A stretch of 64,000 bases of DNA from Methylocella tundrae. GTDB taxonomy: Bacteria > Pseudomonadota > Alphaproteobacteria > Rhizobiales > Beijerinckiaceae. The stretch's first letter is position 1. Each line of letters starts with the position of its first letter. This document shows, piece by piece, positions 54,347 to 63,898 of the stretch. The notes under the pieces are model-generated. The model had not been told where the DNA came from. It worked only from the letters and a program-made list of their open reading frames with translations, and searched no databases. Made by a program: the position numbers and the translations under genes. The DNA lies in contig NZ_CABFMQ020000035.1 of the NCBI RefSeq assembly GCF_901905185.1, positions 1 through 64,000 on the forward strand, written 5' to 3'.

Positions 54347-55963
54347 ATGACTTTCCAATATCATTCGCCATTTCCCCTCCGCAAGGACGAGACGCCGTTT
54401 CGCAAGCTCGACTGTGAGGGCGTGCGGCTCGAGACCTTCGGATCGCGCGAATTTCTCGTCGTCGACCGCGAGGCGATCCGCTTGCTGGCGGAAGCGGCGA
54501 TGTCGGACATCAACCACCTCCTGCGTCCGTCCCATCTGGCCCAGCTCGCCAAAATCCTCGACGATCCGGAGGCGAGCTCAAACGACAAATTTGTCGCCTA
54601 TGATCTGTTGAAGAACGCCAATATCGCAGCCGGCGGCGTCTTGCCGATGTGCCAGGACACCGGCACCGCTATCGTCATGGGCAAGAAGGGCAGGCTGGTC
54701 TTTACGGAGGGTGACGACCCGAGCGCCATAGCCGAAGGCATTCGCGATGCTTATGCGAAGAAAAACCTGCGCTATTCGCAACTCGCGCCCCTCAGCATGT
54801 TCGAGGAAGTCAACACCAAAACCAATCTGCCGGCGCAGATCGAAATCTATGCCGAGGGCGAGGACGCCTATAAGTTCCTGTTTATCGCCAAGGGCGGCGG
54901 TTCGGCCAATAAGACCTATCTTTTCCAGGGCACGCCGTCCCTCCTCACGCATGACCGCCTCGTCGAATTTTTGCGCGAGAAAATCCTGACGCTTGGCACT
55001 GCGGCCTGCCCGCCCTACCATCTCGCCATCGTCATCGGCGGCACGTCGGCGGAATTGAACCTCAAAACCGTCAAGCTCGCCTCGACGCATTACCTTGATC
55101 AACTGCCGACCCAGGGCGGCGAAGACGGCCACGCCTTCCGCGATCTCGAAATGGAGGCGGAAATTCTGCGTCTGACGCAGGCTTCCGGCGTTGGCGCGCA
55201 GTTCGGCGGCAAGTATTTCTGCCATGACGTGCGCGTCATCCGGCTGCCACGCCACGGCGCCTCGCTGCCGATCGGGCTCGGGGTCTCCTGTTCAGCCGAC
55301 AGGCAGGCGCTCGGCGAGATCAACCGGCATGGCGTTTTTCTCGAAGAACTTGAACATGATCCGGCGCGTTTTCTCCCCGCCATTGACGAGGCGGCGCTCG
55401 GCGGTTCTGTCGTCAGGATCGACCTGACCCGGCCGATGCCCGAGATTCTCGCCGAGCTGACGAAGCATCCAATCAAGACCCGGCTGTCGCTCACGGGGCC
55501 GATGATCGTCGCGCGCGATCTCGCCCATGCCAAGATCCGTGAAAGGCTGGAGAGCGGCCAGCCGCTGCCCGACTATTTCAAGAACCATCCGGTCTATTAC
55601 GCGGGCCCTGCGAAAACGCCGCAAGGCTTCGCCTCCGGCTCCTTCGGTCCGACGACGGCGGGCCGCATGGATTCCTATGTCGAGCAGTTCCAGGCGGCCG
55701 GCGGCTCGATGGTGATGCTCGCCAAAGGCAATCGCTCGCCACAGGTGCGCGAGGCCTGCGCCAGGCATCATGGCTTTTATCTCGGTTCGGTCGGCGGCGC
55801 CGCGGCGCGCCTCGCGCAGGACTGCATCAAGAAGGTCGACGTTCTGGAATACCCCGAACTCGGCATGGAGGCGGTGTGGCGCATCGAAGTCGAGGATTTC
55901 CCCGCCTTCATCGTCATCGACGATAAGGGCAACGACTTTTTCAGGGAACTGAATTTGGGGTGA
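54347..55963 (+). CDS. Fumarate hydratase class I
   Basis: 538 residues from ATG 54347, with AAGG seven bases upstream. 4Fe-4S-dependent enzyme that interconverts fumarate and malate. One cluster Cys is Cys102 in LPMCQDTGT; others appear in [15 protein letters not shown] and VSCSADRQA. The C-terminal domain has [16 protein letters not shown] and [15 protein letters not shown]. The long upstream open frame to 53996 lacks start signals. Oxygen-sensitive type; presence of a class II FumC elsewhere is unknown. Confidence 0.95.
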   Translation: MTFQYHSPFPLRKDETPFRKLDCEGVRLETFGSREFLVVDREAIRLLAEAAMSDINHLLRPSHLAQLAKILDDPEASSNDKFVAYDLLKNANIAAGGVLPMCQDTGTAIVMGKKGRLVFTEGDDPSAIAEGIRDAYAKKNLRYSQLAPLSMFEEVNTKTNLPAQIEIYAEGEDAYKFLFIAKGGGSANKTYLFQGTPSLLTHDRLVEFLREKILTLGTAACPPYHLAIVIGGTSAELNLKTVKLASTHYLDQLPTQGGEDGHAFRDLEMEAEILRLTQASGVGAQFGGKYFCHDVRVIRLPRHGASLPIGLGVSCSADRQALGEINRHGVFLEELEHDPARFLPAIDEAALGGSVVRIDLTRPMPEILAELTKHPIKTRLSLTGPMIVARDLAHAKIRERLESGQPLPDYFKNHPVYYAGPAKTPQGFASGSFGPTTAGRMDSYVEQFQAAGGSMVMLAKGNRSPQVREACARHHGFYLGSVGGAAARLAQDCIKKVDVLEYPELGMEAVWRIEVEDFPAFIVIDDKGNDFFRELNLG

Positions 55964-56274
55964 GCGAGCGGGACATAGAGGCACGTTGGAAACCACTTGA
56001 ACTTCAGGTCTCATGCCTGGGAGCGCCTCGAGACCATCCGGGCCTCTTGCGTCCTTCGAGACGGTCCTTGGGTTCTCTCTGTCCTCTGGATGAGGGCGCA
56101 TTTCCAAACAAACTTTGGAAGCCGGCGCCTAACGGGCGCCGGCGGAAGAAAAATCGTCTAATTTTATAGACGAATCGCCGGATGTCGTCGACATTGGTCC
56201 TTCGAGAGCATTTCCGACTGGGGTGGCGGGGGGGACCGCGATCCCCGGCGGGGTGAACTCTCCGTCATCCGGCG
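55964..56274. other. Gap between fumarase and the pseudogene
   Basis: 311 bp without a supported gene. Contains a G-rich run (GGCGGGGGGGACCG near 56225) and no clear terminator. GC falls towards the pseudogene. Confidence 0.4.
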
Positions 56275-56884
56275 CTAAGGCTTTCGCGAGAAATCAACGA
56301 GCTCCAATGTATCTTCGCTCCTCAGACGCTGATCGACACGAAGCATAATATGCCGCTTTACCCAATAGTTTATCGACGGCGCATAATATACTTCGGTTGT
56401 TATGTTTGATATTTTACTTGCGTCGCGTGTATTGTTTCGCGCTCTGTGAAAACAATTTTGTAGGTATCGAACGTTCCCGCTTTCGTGGTCACGGTTTCCT
56501 TAGCGATAACTTTTCCGCTTGTAGCGCCGCGCACGATCGTCCCTTTTTGCAAATTGCTCCCTGTGAACTCTTTCCGCCATTCCTTCCCTACTTCAATTGG
56601 AGTCGGGATTGCCTGGCCATTGTGACGATTTCCTTGTCGGTCACGTCAACGACCGTATAGGTATTGATGCTTGTAATGTCCCCGGTAACGTCGTCTTTCA
56701 ACTCAAACGTCCAGCGATCGCCTTTGCGGGGACCATCCGAGAGCGCGTCGCTGGACGCCGCCGGAGAGTCTGTCGGCGGCGCTGGATCGGGCGATGGGAT
56801 CGCATTCGACGTTGAGGTTTGAGCGAAGCCTGGGGTCGTGCTCAGCATATATAATAAAAATAGAGCGCGCATTTTGTTGAGCAT
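56275..56884 (-). pseudogene. Secreted protein gene broken by two single-base deletions
   Basis: The intact start (MLNKMRALFLLYMLSTTPGFAQ) has a signal peptide and a Pro/Ser linker. The frame then reads DVTDKEIVT and hits a stop (56588) after a false tail. One frame over, the sequence continues NGQAIPTPIEVGKEWRKEF and AGTFDTYKIVFTE, then shifts again to RNNTRDASKISN, VYYAPSINYWVKR and a tail ending SRKP at 56275. The first shift fits loss of one A in an A run (ACAAATGG to ACAATGG). With two bases restored the length divides by three, giving about 203 residues. AGTFDTY and YAPSINYWVKR resemble a family of uncharacterised secreted proteins. Sequencing error is an alternative. Confidence 0.7.
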
Positions 56885-57111
56885 ATGCGATTCCTGAATT
56901 GGCGGCGTCAGAGAAAACCTAGCTCAGATCGAGCTGCCGTCCCAATGTCGCTCAAAGCAGGGGCGCGATGTTGTTATATCGGCCATATCCATTTGTTTAC
57001 AAAGGTTTATGTTATTGAAGATCATCGCCTTCACGTCAAAGTGATGCTCAAGCGCTGGCGCGCCGCTCGCTGCAAAGCTCGGGCTTTGCGCAATAAAATC
57101 TTTACCGTCCG
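56885..57111. other. Low-GC gap between pseudogene and greB
   Basis: 227 bp, lower GC than the region. Should hold the promoter of the minus-strand pseudogene. A plus-strand 76-codon frame here has no domain and unusual composition; not annotated. Confidence 0.4.
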
Positions 57112-57654
57112 CTAATATGCGACCTTAAGGATCTCGACGCGCTCGATGCCCTTTGGCGTCCTCACCTCGACGATGTCGCCGGCCTCGGCTTTGAGAAGGG
57201 CTTTGGCGATGGGCGAGATCCAGCTCACTTCGCCAAGCTCCGAGCGCGCCTCGTCGACGCCGACGATGCGCACGCGTTTCGTCTCGTTCTGCGACGTCAG
57301 ATAGTCGACCGTGGCGCCGAAGAATACGCGGCTGTGGTTTGTCTGGCGCGCCGGATCGACAACCTCGGCGATTTCCATTCTCTTGCGCAGGAAACGCAGG
57401 CGGCGGTCGATCTCACGCAGGCGGCGCTTGCCATAAATATAATCGCCATTTTCGGAGCGGTCGCCATTGCCGGCCGCCCAGGAGACGGTTTCGACGACCT
57501 TGGGCCGCTCGACCTTTTGCAACTCCGCAAATTCGGCCTGCATGCGCGCCAGGCCTTCGGGCGTGATGTAATTCTTGAGACCGGCGGGAAGCGGGGCAAT
57601 CTCGTCTTCGAGATCGTCGTCGTCGTCGATTTCCTTGGTGAAGGCTTTGCTCAT
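57112..57654 (-). CDS. greB: Transcription elongation factor GreB
   Basis: 180 residues from ATG 57654 (MSKAFTKEIDDDDD). The N-terminal coiled coil contains the acidic tip region that enters the RNA polymerase secondary channel (WAAGNGDRSENGDYIYGKRRLREID, in part). The C-terminal FKBP-like domain ends with SPIAKALL and GIERVEILKV. The GreB assignment over GreA rests on the MSKAFTKE start and the Y-I-Y-GKRRLREID pattern. It stimulates transcript cleavage in stalled complexes. Confidence 0.9.
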   Translation of the reverse strand: MSKAFTKEIDDDDDLEDEIAPLPAGLKNYITPEGLARMQAEFAELQKVERPKVVETVSWAAGNGDRSENGDYIYGKRRLREIDRRLRFLRKRMEIAEVVDPARQTNHSRVFFGATVDYLTSQNETKRVRIVGVDEARSELGEVSWISPIAKALLKAEAGDIVEVRTPKGIERVEILKVAY

Positions 57655-57738
57655 CGCCGCAAGATGGGCCGCGGCGAGCATCCTTTCAAGTACGCTCGAC
57701 TCAACAGCGGGCACCGAGGGGAAGCGAGGTTTGATAGC

Positions 57739-59088
57739 CTAATGTTCGGCCTGAGCAAGCGCCGGGTTGCTCGACGAGGTGCCCTCGCTCGTCGCCGCGG
57801 GCCTGGCGGCGCTGTCGCTCCGATGCGGCGGCAGAGGAACATCCGCGAATTGCGGCACCAGCGGCTCGTTGGCCGCAACAGGCGCCGGCGCCGCGGGCTC
57901 TGCCGGCTCCGCTGGTTTCTCGCCGCCGAAAAGGTGCGCGAACATCCAGGGCTTCTCGGCCTCTTTCGCTGGCGCCGTGGGCGCGATGGCTCCGGTAACG
58001 TCCCGCGCGTCGGCGAGTTTGACATCCGGCGCGGACGCATTGAGTTTGCCCGCCGCCATCTGCACCACGGGCGACGCGCGGCCCTTCCTGGCCTTGCCTT
58101 CGTCGAGCGCGATGTCGATAGGTCCGCGCGCCAAGGCGTCCGGCCGGCTCGCATAAGCGAAGATGGAGGAGAAGCTCGGATGGCCGCCGCCGTCGGCGTA
58201 GACCGTGCGCACCGGCTTCACCCCTTGCGCCGCCAATTCGGCGACCTTGGCGTCATCGCGCGTTTCTTTCGCGGCGACCAGATTGCGCACGCCTTCATCC
58301 TGCTTCAACTGGGGACACGGGCCATCCGGATCAAAGCGTCCATTCACCGGAGTCGCATTGAAGACATAGTGCTTGCTACAGACGCCGACCGTCACCTCTT
58401 GCTGCGTCACCTCGAAATTATCCGAACCTTCCTTCAACTGCTTCCAGAAGCCGATGTTGGGATCAAGCCGGTACTTGGCCATGTTCTCTGCTGTCATGCG
58501 GAAGGGATAGGACTGCATCTGCACTTCGCGCTGGCCGGCGGAAAAACCCTCCCGCACAATGGCGTAGATTTCGCCGATCTGGGGGTCGGTCATCGAGAAG
58601 CAGCCCGCTGACGAACAAATGCCGTGCACCATGATCGAGCCGCCGTCATGCCCGAGCGCGCGATCATAGGCATTGGGATAGCCGACGTTGAAAGCGAGGT
58701 AATAAGCGGAATTCGGCTTCATCTGCGCCGGCGTGATCGAATAGAAGCCCTCCGGCACCTGGCGGTCGCCCTCCCGCGTCTTGGGACCAAGCTGTCCCGA
58801 CCAGCGGCAGACGGGATAGGTCTTCAAAAGAGCGTAGCGCCCGTCCGACTTCATTTTCCAGATTTCGAGCTCTGATTCCTTTTTATACGTGCGGATGAGG
58901 ACCGGCGCCGCCTTGGTCGTGTCCTTTTCCTTCATCAGGGCGAGGGTTTCGGGCGCGATCGGCGCATAGGCGCGCGAATTTGAGCCAAGGCCGCCCTCAT
59001 CGCACCCCGACAAGAAAGTTGCGGCGGCGGCGATCAGCGCAAAGGCTCCGATGCGGAAAGAGAGAGCGCTTTTGGAACTCATTTGCAT
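57739..59088 (-). CDS. Lipoprotein murein L,D-transpeptidase family protein (YafK-like)
   Basis: 449 residues. Lipobox LSGC at 26-29 makes Cys29 the lipidated residue. The YkuD-like catalytic domain has His155 and Cys163 in MVHGICSSAGCFSM, spaced as in YafK-type enzymes. The C-terminal 130 residues are Ala/Pro-rich and low-complexity. It probably acts on peptidoglycan at a membrane; YafK relatives cleave murein-lipoprotein links. A start at 59082 (MSSKS) is equally possible. Convergent or same-strand neighbours are unrelated (greB downstream). Confidence 0.85.
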   Translation of the reverse strand: MQMSSKSALSFRIGAFALIAAAATFLSGCDEGGLGSNSRAYAPIAPETLALMKEKDTTKAAPVLIRTYKKESELEIWKMKSDGRYALLKTYPVCRWSGQLGPKTREGDRQVPEGFYSITPAQMKPNSAYYLAFNVGYPNAYDRALGHDGGSIMVHGICSSAGCFSMTDPQIGEIYAIVREGFSAGQREVQMQSYPFRMTAENMAKYRLDPNIGFWKQLKEGSDNFEVTQQEVTVGVCSKHYVFNATPVNGRFDPDGPCPQLKQDEGVRNLVAAKETRDDAKVAELAAQGVKPVRTVYADGGGHPSFSSIFAYASRPDALARGPIDIALDEGKARKGRASPVVQMAAGKLNASAPDVKLADARDVTGAIAPTAPAKEAEKPWMFAHLFGGEKPAEPAEPAAPAPVAANEPLVPQFADVPLPPHRSDSAARPAATSEGTSSSNPALAQAEH

Positions 59089-59356
59089 CTCGCGCGTTCA
59101 ATCAGGTTTTGATCTGCGGCTGGGCTATAGTGTACAGCCCTTATCCCTATTGGCAAGCTGCCGAAGCCGGCCAGATTTCACGCTCAAAGGTTAAATAAAC
59201 CCTTTGAATGGAACGCAAAATCGCAACAGGCCATCACGATCAGCCAACCATCGGCCAATTGCAGGTTTGACGTCGGAGGCCTCATTCGATTCGCGCGCCC
59301 CGAAGCCCTCTCAATCTCCCTCTCCAAAACGGCAGGAGTGAGGCGAAGCTTGCGGC

Positions 59357-59395
59357 AGCCTTGCTTCCAGGTTTCGCGGCCCGTGAAGCAAGGCT
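59357..59395. repeat. Inverted repeat downstream of accA
   Basis: AGCCTTGCTTC (59357-59367) and GAAGCAAGGCT (59385-59395) are perfect 11-bp arms with a 17-base loop, about 90 bp beyond the accA stop. It may be a terminator without a T run. The remainder of the 399-bp gap (59089-59487) shows a small bulged stem at 59185-59206 and no gene. Confidence 0.5.
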
Positions 59396-59487
59396 CCGCG
59401 CCCGAAGGGGGTGGGCGTCAACTCTGAATCTGAAAATTGTTTCTGTCTGTGGCTCTGATGCAACGCCGGGCGGCGACCCTCAGCCCA

Positions 59488-60441
59488 TCAAAGAGCGCGC
59501 CCAATAGCGAGAAATTTATCCGCGCGGCTGCTCTTGATTTCATCATGCGACAGGATGAGGAGGCTCTCGAGCGCGCTCTCGATGGCGTCGCCAACGGCGG
59601 TGATGGCCGCCGCTGGATCACGATGCGCGCCGCCGATGGGTTCGGGGATGACGCCATCGATAATCCCGAATTTATAAAGATCCTGCGCTGTGATTTTCAT
59701 GGTGGTGGCAGCGTCTTCCGCCTTCGCGGCGTCGCGCCAGAGGATCGACGCCGAGGCCTCGGGCGAGGCGACCGTGTAGATCGCATGCTCAAGCATCAAG
59801 ACCCGGTTGCAGCTGGCGATGGCGATGGCGCCGCCCGAGCCGCCTTCGCCGACGACCGCGGCGATGTTGGGCACGCCGAGCGAGAGCGAGGCGTCCGTCG
59901 CCCGCGCAATGGCTTCAGCCTGGCCGCGCTCCTCCGCGTCGACGCCGGGAAAAGCGCCGGGCGTATCGACCAGCGAGATGACCGGCAGATTGAACCGATC
60001 GGCGAGCTGCATCACGCGCACGGCTTTGCGGTAGCCTTCGGGCCGCGCCATGCCGAAATTATGCTTGATCCTCGCCGCGGTGTCGGTGCCTTTTTCCTGC
60101 CCCATGATGCACACCGAGTAGCCGCGGAACCAGCCAAGGCCGCAGATCAGAGCGGCGTCCTCGCCGAATTGCCGATCGCCCGAGAGAGGTGTGAAACCGG
60201 TGATGAGGCCTTTGATATAATCGTTGAAATGGGGGCGCTGCGGATGGCGCGCCACCTGCGTTTTCTGCCAGGGCGTCAGGCTGGCGTAGATGTCGGCCAG
60301 CGCCTTCTCTGATTTGCCCTCCAGCCGCGCCAGCTCCTCGCTGATCGAGACGGCGTCGCCGCCCGACGCGAGCGAGCGCAGCTCCTGCACCTTGGCTTCG
60401 AGTTCGGCGACGGGTTTTTCAAAATCGAGATAGCTTCGCAT
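59488..60441 (-). CDS. accA: Acetyl-CoA carboxylase carboxyltransferase subunit alpha
   Basis: 317 residues from ATG 60441 (MRSYLDFEKPVAELEAKV). Carboxyltransferase alpha subunit for malonyl-CoA synthesis, working with AccD. Conserved blocks: PHFNDYIKGL, FGMARPEGYRKAVR, SLVDTPGAFPGVDAEERGQ and GEGGSGGAIAI. The AccD, AccB and AccC genes are elsewhere. Upstream is the end of an RND permease gene. Confidence 0.95.
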   Translation of the reverse strand: MRSYLDFEKPVAELEAKVQELRSLASGGDAVSISEELARLEGKSEKALADIYASLTPWQKTQVARHPQRPHFNDYIKGLITGFTPLSGDRQFGEDAALICGLGWFRGYSVCIMGQEKGTDTAARIKHNFGMARPEGYRKAVRVMQLADRFNLPVISLVDTPGAFPGVDAEERGQAEAIARATDASLSLGVPNIAAVVGEGGSGGAIAIASCNRVLMLEHAIYTVASPEASASILWRDAAKAEDAATTMKITAQDLYKFGIIDGVIPEPIGGAHRDPAAAITAVGDAIESALESLLILSHDEIKSSRADKFLAIGRAL

Positions 60442-60610
60442 TGGCGCTGGCTTGGTTGAGGCATGATCATGCAAGGAAACAAGGGGCGGCATGGTCAATC
60501 GATCATGCGTCGGGGAGGGCGGAAACTGGCGATTTTGCAGCGCGAAGTCAAGGATTTGACGAAGCGGGGACACGCCGCGCGGTCAAACAGCCGGAATGGC
60601 GAGGAGGTTC

Positions 60611-63600
60611 TCAGGCGGGATTCGCGGGCGACGGCGCCGAGAGACCTGGAAAAAGGCCCTGCCAGCGCCGTTTGGCCCAAAGGCGGAACTCGTCCATGTA
60701 GAGATAGAGGATCGGGGTGGTATAAAGGGTCAAAAGCTGGCTGACAATCAATCCGCCGACGATCGCGATGCCGAGCGGGCGGCGGATCTCGCCGCCCTCG
60801 CCGAAGCTGAGCGCCAGAGGAACAGCGCCGAGGATCGCGGCGAAGGTCGTCATCATGATTGGCCGGAATCGCAACATGCAGGCTTGAAAGATCGCCTCCT
60901 CGGGCGACAGCCCCTGCGTGCGCTCCGCCTCCAGGGCGAAGTCGATCATCATGATCGCGTTTTTCTTGACGATGCCGATCAGCAAAATCACGCCGATCAG
61001 GGCGATGATGCTGAACTCGGAGCCAAACAGCATGAGAGCCAGCACCGCGCCGACGCCCGCCGACGGCAGGGTGGAAAGGATCGTGATCGGATGGATGAGG
61101 CTTTCATAGAGAATGCCGAGGACGATATAGACCGCCGCGAGCGCCGTTAAAAACAACAGCCCCTGGTTGCCGAGCGAATCCTGGAAAGCTTTGGCGGTGC
61201 CTTGAGGAACGCCGTGAATGGTCGCGGGCATCTTGAGCTGCGCCGCCGTCCGGTTGATATCGATGATGGCGTCGCTGAGCGACGCGCCCGGTCGCAGATT
61301 GAACGAGATGGTGCTGGCGACGAAGAGGCCCTGGTGATTTACCGTCAGCGGCGTCTTGGCGTGCTCGAAATGTGCGAAAGCCGAAAGCGGAACCATTTTC
61401 TCCCGCGCGGTGCTGACAGCGGCGCCGGCCGAGGCGCTGCTGTTGCCGACGCTCGCCAGCGAATTGGTCGTCGCGTTGCGCGCTGAGTCGCTGGCGCCGG
61501 CTGTCGCCGTTGATGACGCCGCCGTCGCGGCGGTTTGCACGGTGCCGGCGGGCAGATTGCTCTGCGCCGTGCCGCTTGGATTGGCGCCGGAGGTGCTGAC
61601 ATAGATGTCCTTGAGGATCGCAGGATCCTGCCAGTAACGAGGCGCGACTTCCATCACCACATGATATTGGTTCACCGCGCTATAGATGGTCGAGACCTGC
61701 CGCTGGCCGAAGGCGTCGTAGAGCGTGTTGTCGATCTGGCTTGTGATCAGTCCGAGCCGGGAGGCGGTGTCGCGATCGATGACGATATTGGTCGCAAGGC
61801 CCCCCTGCTGCTGGTCCGAACTGACGTCGGTGATCACAGTGCTCTTTTGAAGCGCCTCGATGAGCTTTGGCGTGAAGGCGTAGATGTCGTTCGCGTCATC
61901 CCCTTGCAGCGTATATTGATATTGCGCGTTGGAAAGACGTCCGCCCATGCGGATATCCTGGATCGACTGCATAAACAGATTGACGCCTGGAACATGCCCG
62001 AGCTTGCCGCGCAGGCGCGCAATGACCTCATCCGAGGTGACGTCGCGCTGCGCTTTCGGCTTCAAGGTGATGAAGCTTCGCCCCGAGTTGGTTTGGCTGC
62101 CGCCCGTAAAGCCGACGACGCTGTCGACGGCGGGGTCGGCCTGAACGATATCCTGCAGCGCCTTCAGCTTCTTTCGCATGGACTGAAAAGAAATGCTCTG
62201 GTCGCCCTGCATGGCGCCCATGATGCGGCCGGTGTCCTCCTGCGGGAAAAACCCTTTCGGTATGACCGTAAACAGCGCCACGTTGAGACATACGGTGGCG
62301 AAGAGGATCAACATGATGAGGGCGCCGTGGCGGAGCGCCCAACGCAGCGTTGTTCCGTAACCATGAACGAGCGCCGCCAATGGATCAAAACGGCGCCGCC
62401 GCGGCGCCTGCTCGCGTGGGCGTGGCTTCAGCATAAGCGCGCACATCATCGGCGTCAGCGTCAGCGACAGCAGGAGCGAGACGAGGATCGCGAAAGACAG
62501 GGTCACGGCGAATTCGCGAAAAAGACGACCGAGAATGCCGCCCATCAGAAGGATCGGGATGAACACGGCGATCAGCGAAATGCTGATCGACACAACCGTG
62601 AAGCCGACCTCCCGCGCGCCGACGAAAGCCGCCTCGCGCGGGTTCATTCCGGCCTCGACATAGCGGCTGATATTTTCAAGCACGACGATGGCGTCGTCGA
62701 CGACAAAGCCCGTCGCTATGGTGAGCGCCATCAGCGACAATATGTTGAGGCTGAAGCCTGCGAGATACATCGCGCCGAAAGTGCCGATGATCGAAAGCGG
62801 CACCGCGACCGCCGGAATCAAAGTCGCCCGAATGTCGCGCAGAAAAAGGAAGACGATCAACGTGACGAGGCTGATCGCAAGCAGCAAGGTCCATTCGGTG
62901 TCTTGCAGCGAAGCGCGGATGGTGTTGCTTCGATCCGCCGCGAGCGTGATGTTGATGGCGGCCGGCATCGCGGCTATGAGATGCGGCAGCTCCGCCTTGA
63001 CCGCGTCAACCGCCTGAATGATGTTTGCGCCGGGCTGGCGAAACAGCAAAAGAATGATTCCGGGCTGGCCTTTGACGAGGCCTTCGTTGCGCAGGTCCTC
63101 GACGGAATCAATCACTTCGGCGACATCTATCAGATGCACCGGCGCGCCATTACGATAGGCGACGATCAGCGGGCGGTAATCGGCTGCGACCGTCGCCTGA
63201 TCGTTTGTGTAGATTTGCAAATGCCGGCCATCGCCCTCAATGGAGCCTTTCGGACTGTTGGCGTTGGCTGCGGCGAGAGCCGCCCGCACGTCCTCGAGGC
63301 CGATGCCATATTTGGACAGCGCGTAAGGGTTGACTTCAATACGAACGGCGGGCAGGGCGGCGCCCCCGATTACCACCTGGCCTATGCCGTCGAGCTGCGA
63401 CAGCCTCTGCTGTAGAATATTGCTCGCCGAATCATACATCTGCCCCGGAGTCATCGTTTGCGAGGTCAGGGACAGGATCAGGATCGGCGCGTCCGCGGGG
63501 TTGATCTTGCGGTAGATCGGATTGCTGCGCAGGCTTGTCGGCAGGTCCGCGCGCGCCGCGTTGATCGCCGCCTGAACGTCCCGGGCCGCGCCGTCGATGT

Positions 63601-63898
63601 CTCGATCCAGGTCGAACTGAAGCGTAATGTTGGTGTTGCCGATGGCGCTGACCGAGGTCATCTCGGTGACGGCGGCGATGCGGCCGAGAGAACGTTCGAG
63701 CGGGCTGGCGACGCTCGAGGCCACCGTATCGGGGTTGGCGCCGGGAAGCGTCGCCTGCACGGAAATAGTCGGAAAATCGACCTCTGGAAGCGGCGAGACG
63801 GGCAGCTTCAAAAAGGCGAGGCCGCCGGCAAGCGCTATTCCGACGGCGACCAAGGTCGTCGCGACCGGGCGTTTGATGAAGGGCGCCGAAATATTCAT
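60611..63898 (-). CDS. RND efflux permease, MdtC/MuxC-like
   Basis: 1095 residues, slightly longer than the usual 1020-1050. Twelve membrane helices in the RND pattern; the helix-4 proton-relay motif is GFVVDDAIVVLENI (two Asp). The N-terminus MNISAPFIKRPVATTL and PLPEVDFPTISV are typical of MdtC/MuxC. An Ala/Ser/Thr-rich insert near residues 766-831 (TAATAASSTATAG and similar) falls in the second periplasmic loop, probably the docking domain. It starts in an ATGA overlap with the stop of an upstream permease gene, suggesting an MdtB/MdtC-type heteromeric pump. Substrate unknown. Confidence 0.9.
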   Translation of the reverse strand: MNISAPFIKRPVATTLVAVGIALAGGLAFLKLPVSPLPEVDFPTISVQATLPGANPDTVASSVASPLERSLGRIAAVTEMTSVSAIGNTNITLQFDLDRDIDGAARDVQAAINAARADLPTSLRSNPIYRKINPADAPILILSLTSQTMTPGQMYDSASNILQQRLSQLDGIGQVVIGGAALPAVRIEVNPYALSKYGIGLEDVRAALAAANANSPKGSIEGDGRHLQIYTNDQATVAADYRPLIVAYRNGAPVHLIDVAEVIDSVEDLRNEGLVKGQPGIILLLFRQPGANIIQAVDAVKAELPHLIAAMPAAINITLAADRSNTIRASLQDTEWTLLLAISLVTLIVFLFLRDIRATLIPAVAVPLSIIGTFGAMYLAGFSLNILSLMALTIATGFVVDDAIVVLENISRYVEAGMNPREAAFVGAREVGFTVVSISISLIAVFIPILLMGGILGRLFREFAVTLSFAILVSLLLSLTLTPMMCALMLKPRPREQAPRRRRFDPLAALVHGYGTTLRWALRHGALIMLILFATVCLNVALFTVIPKGFFPQEDTGRIMGAMQGDQSISFQSMRKKLKALQDIVQADPAVDSVVGFTGGSQTNSGRSFITLKPKAQRDVTSDEVIARLRGKLGHVPGVNLFMQSIQDIRMGGRLSNAQYQYTLQGDDANDIYAFTPKLIEALQKSTVITDVSSDQQQGGLATNIVIDRDTASRLGLITSQIDNTLYDAFGQRQVSTIYSAVNQYHVVMEVAPRYWQDPAILKDIYVSTSGANPSGTAQSNLPAGTVQTAATAASSTATAGASDSARNATTNSLASVGNSSASAGAAVSTAREKMVPLSAFAHFEHAKTPLTVNHQGLFVASTISFNLRPGASLSDAIIDINRTAAQLKMPATIHGVPQGTAKAFQDSLGNQGLLFLTALAAVYIVLGILYESLIHPITILSTLPSAGVGAVLALMLFGSEFSIIALIGVILLIGIVKKNAIMMIDFALEAERTQGLSPEEAIFQACMLRFRPIMMTTFAAILGAVPLALSFGEGGEIRRPLGIAIVGGLIVSQLLTLYTTPILYLYMDEFRLWAKRRWQGLFPGLSAPSPANPA

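Noticed and set aside
56885..57115. 76-codon plus-strand frame after the pseudogene
   Set aside because: No ribosome-binding site, domain or conserved pattern; lies in a low-GC promoter region.
61535..63415. 626-codon plus-strand frame opposite the RND permease
   Set aside because: Charged, motif-free antisense of a conserved RND protein.
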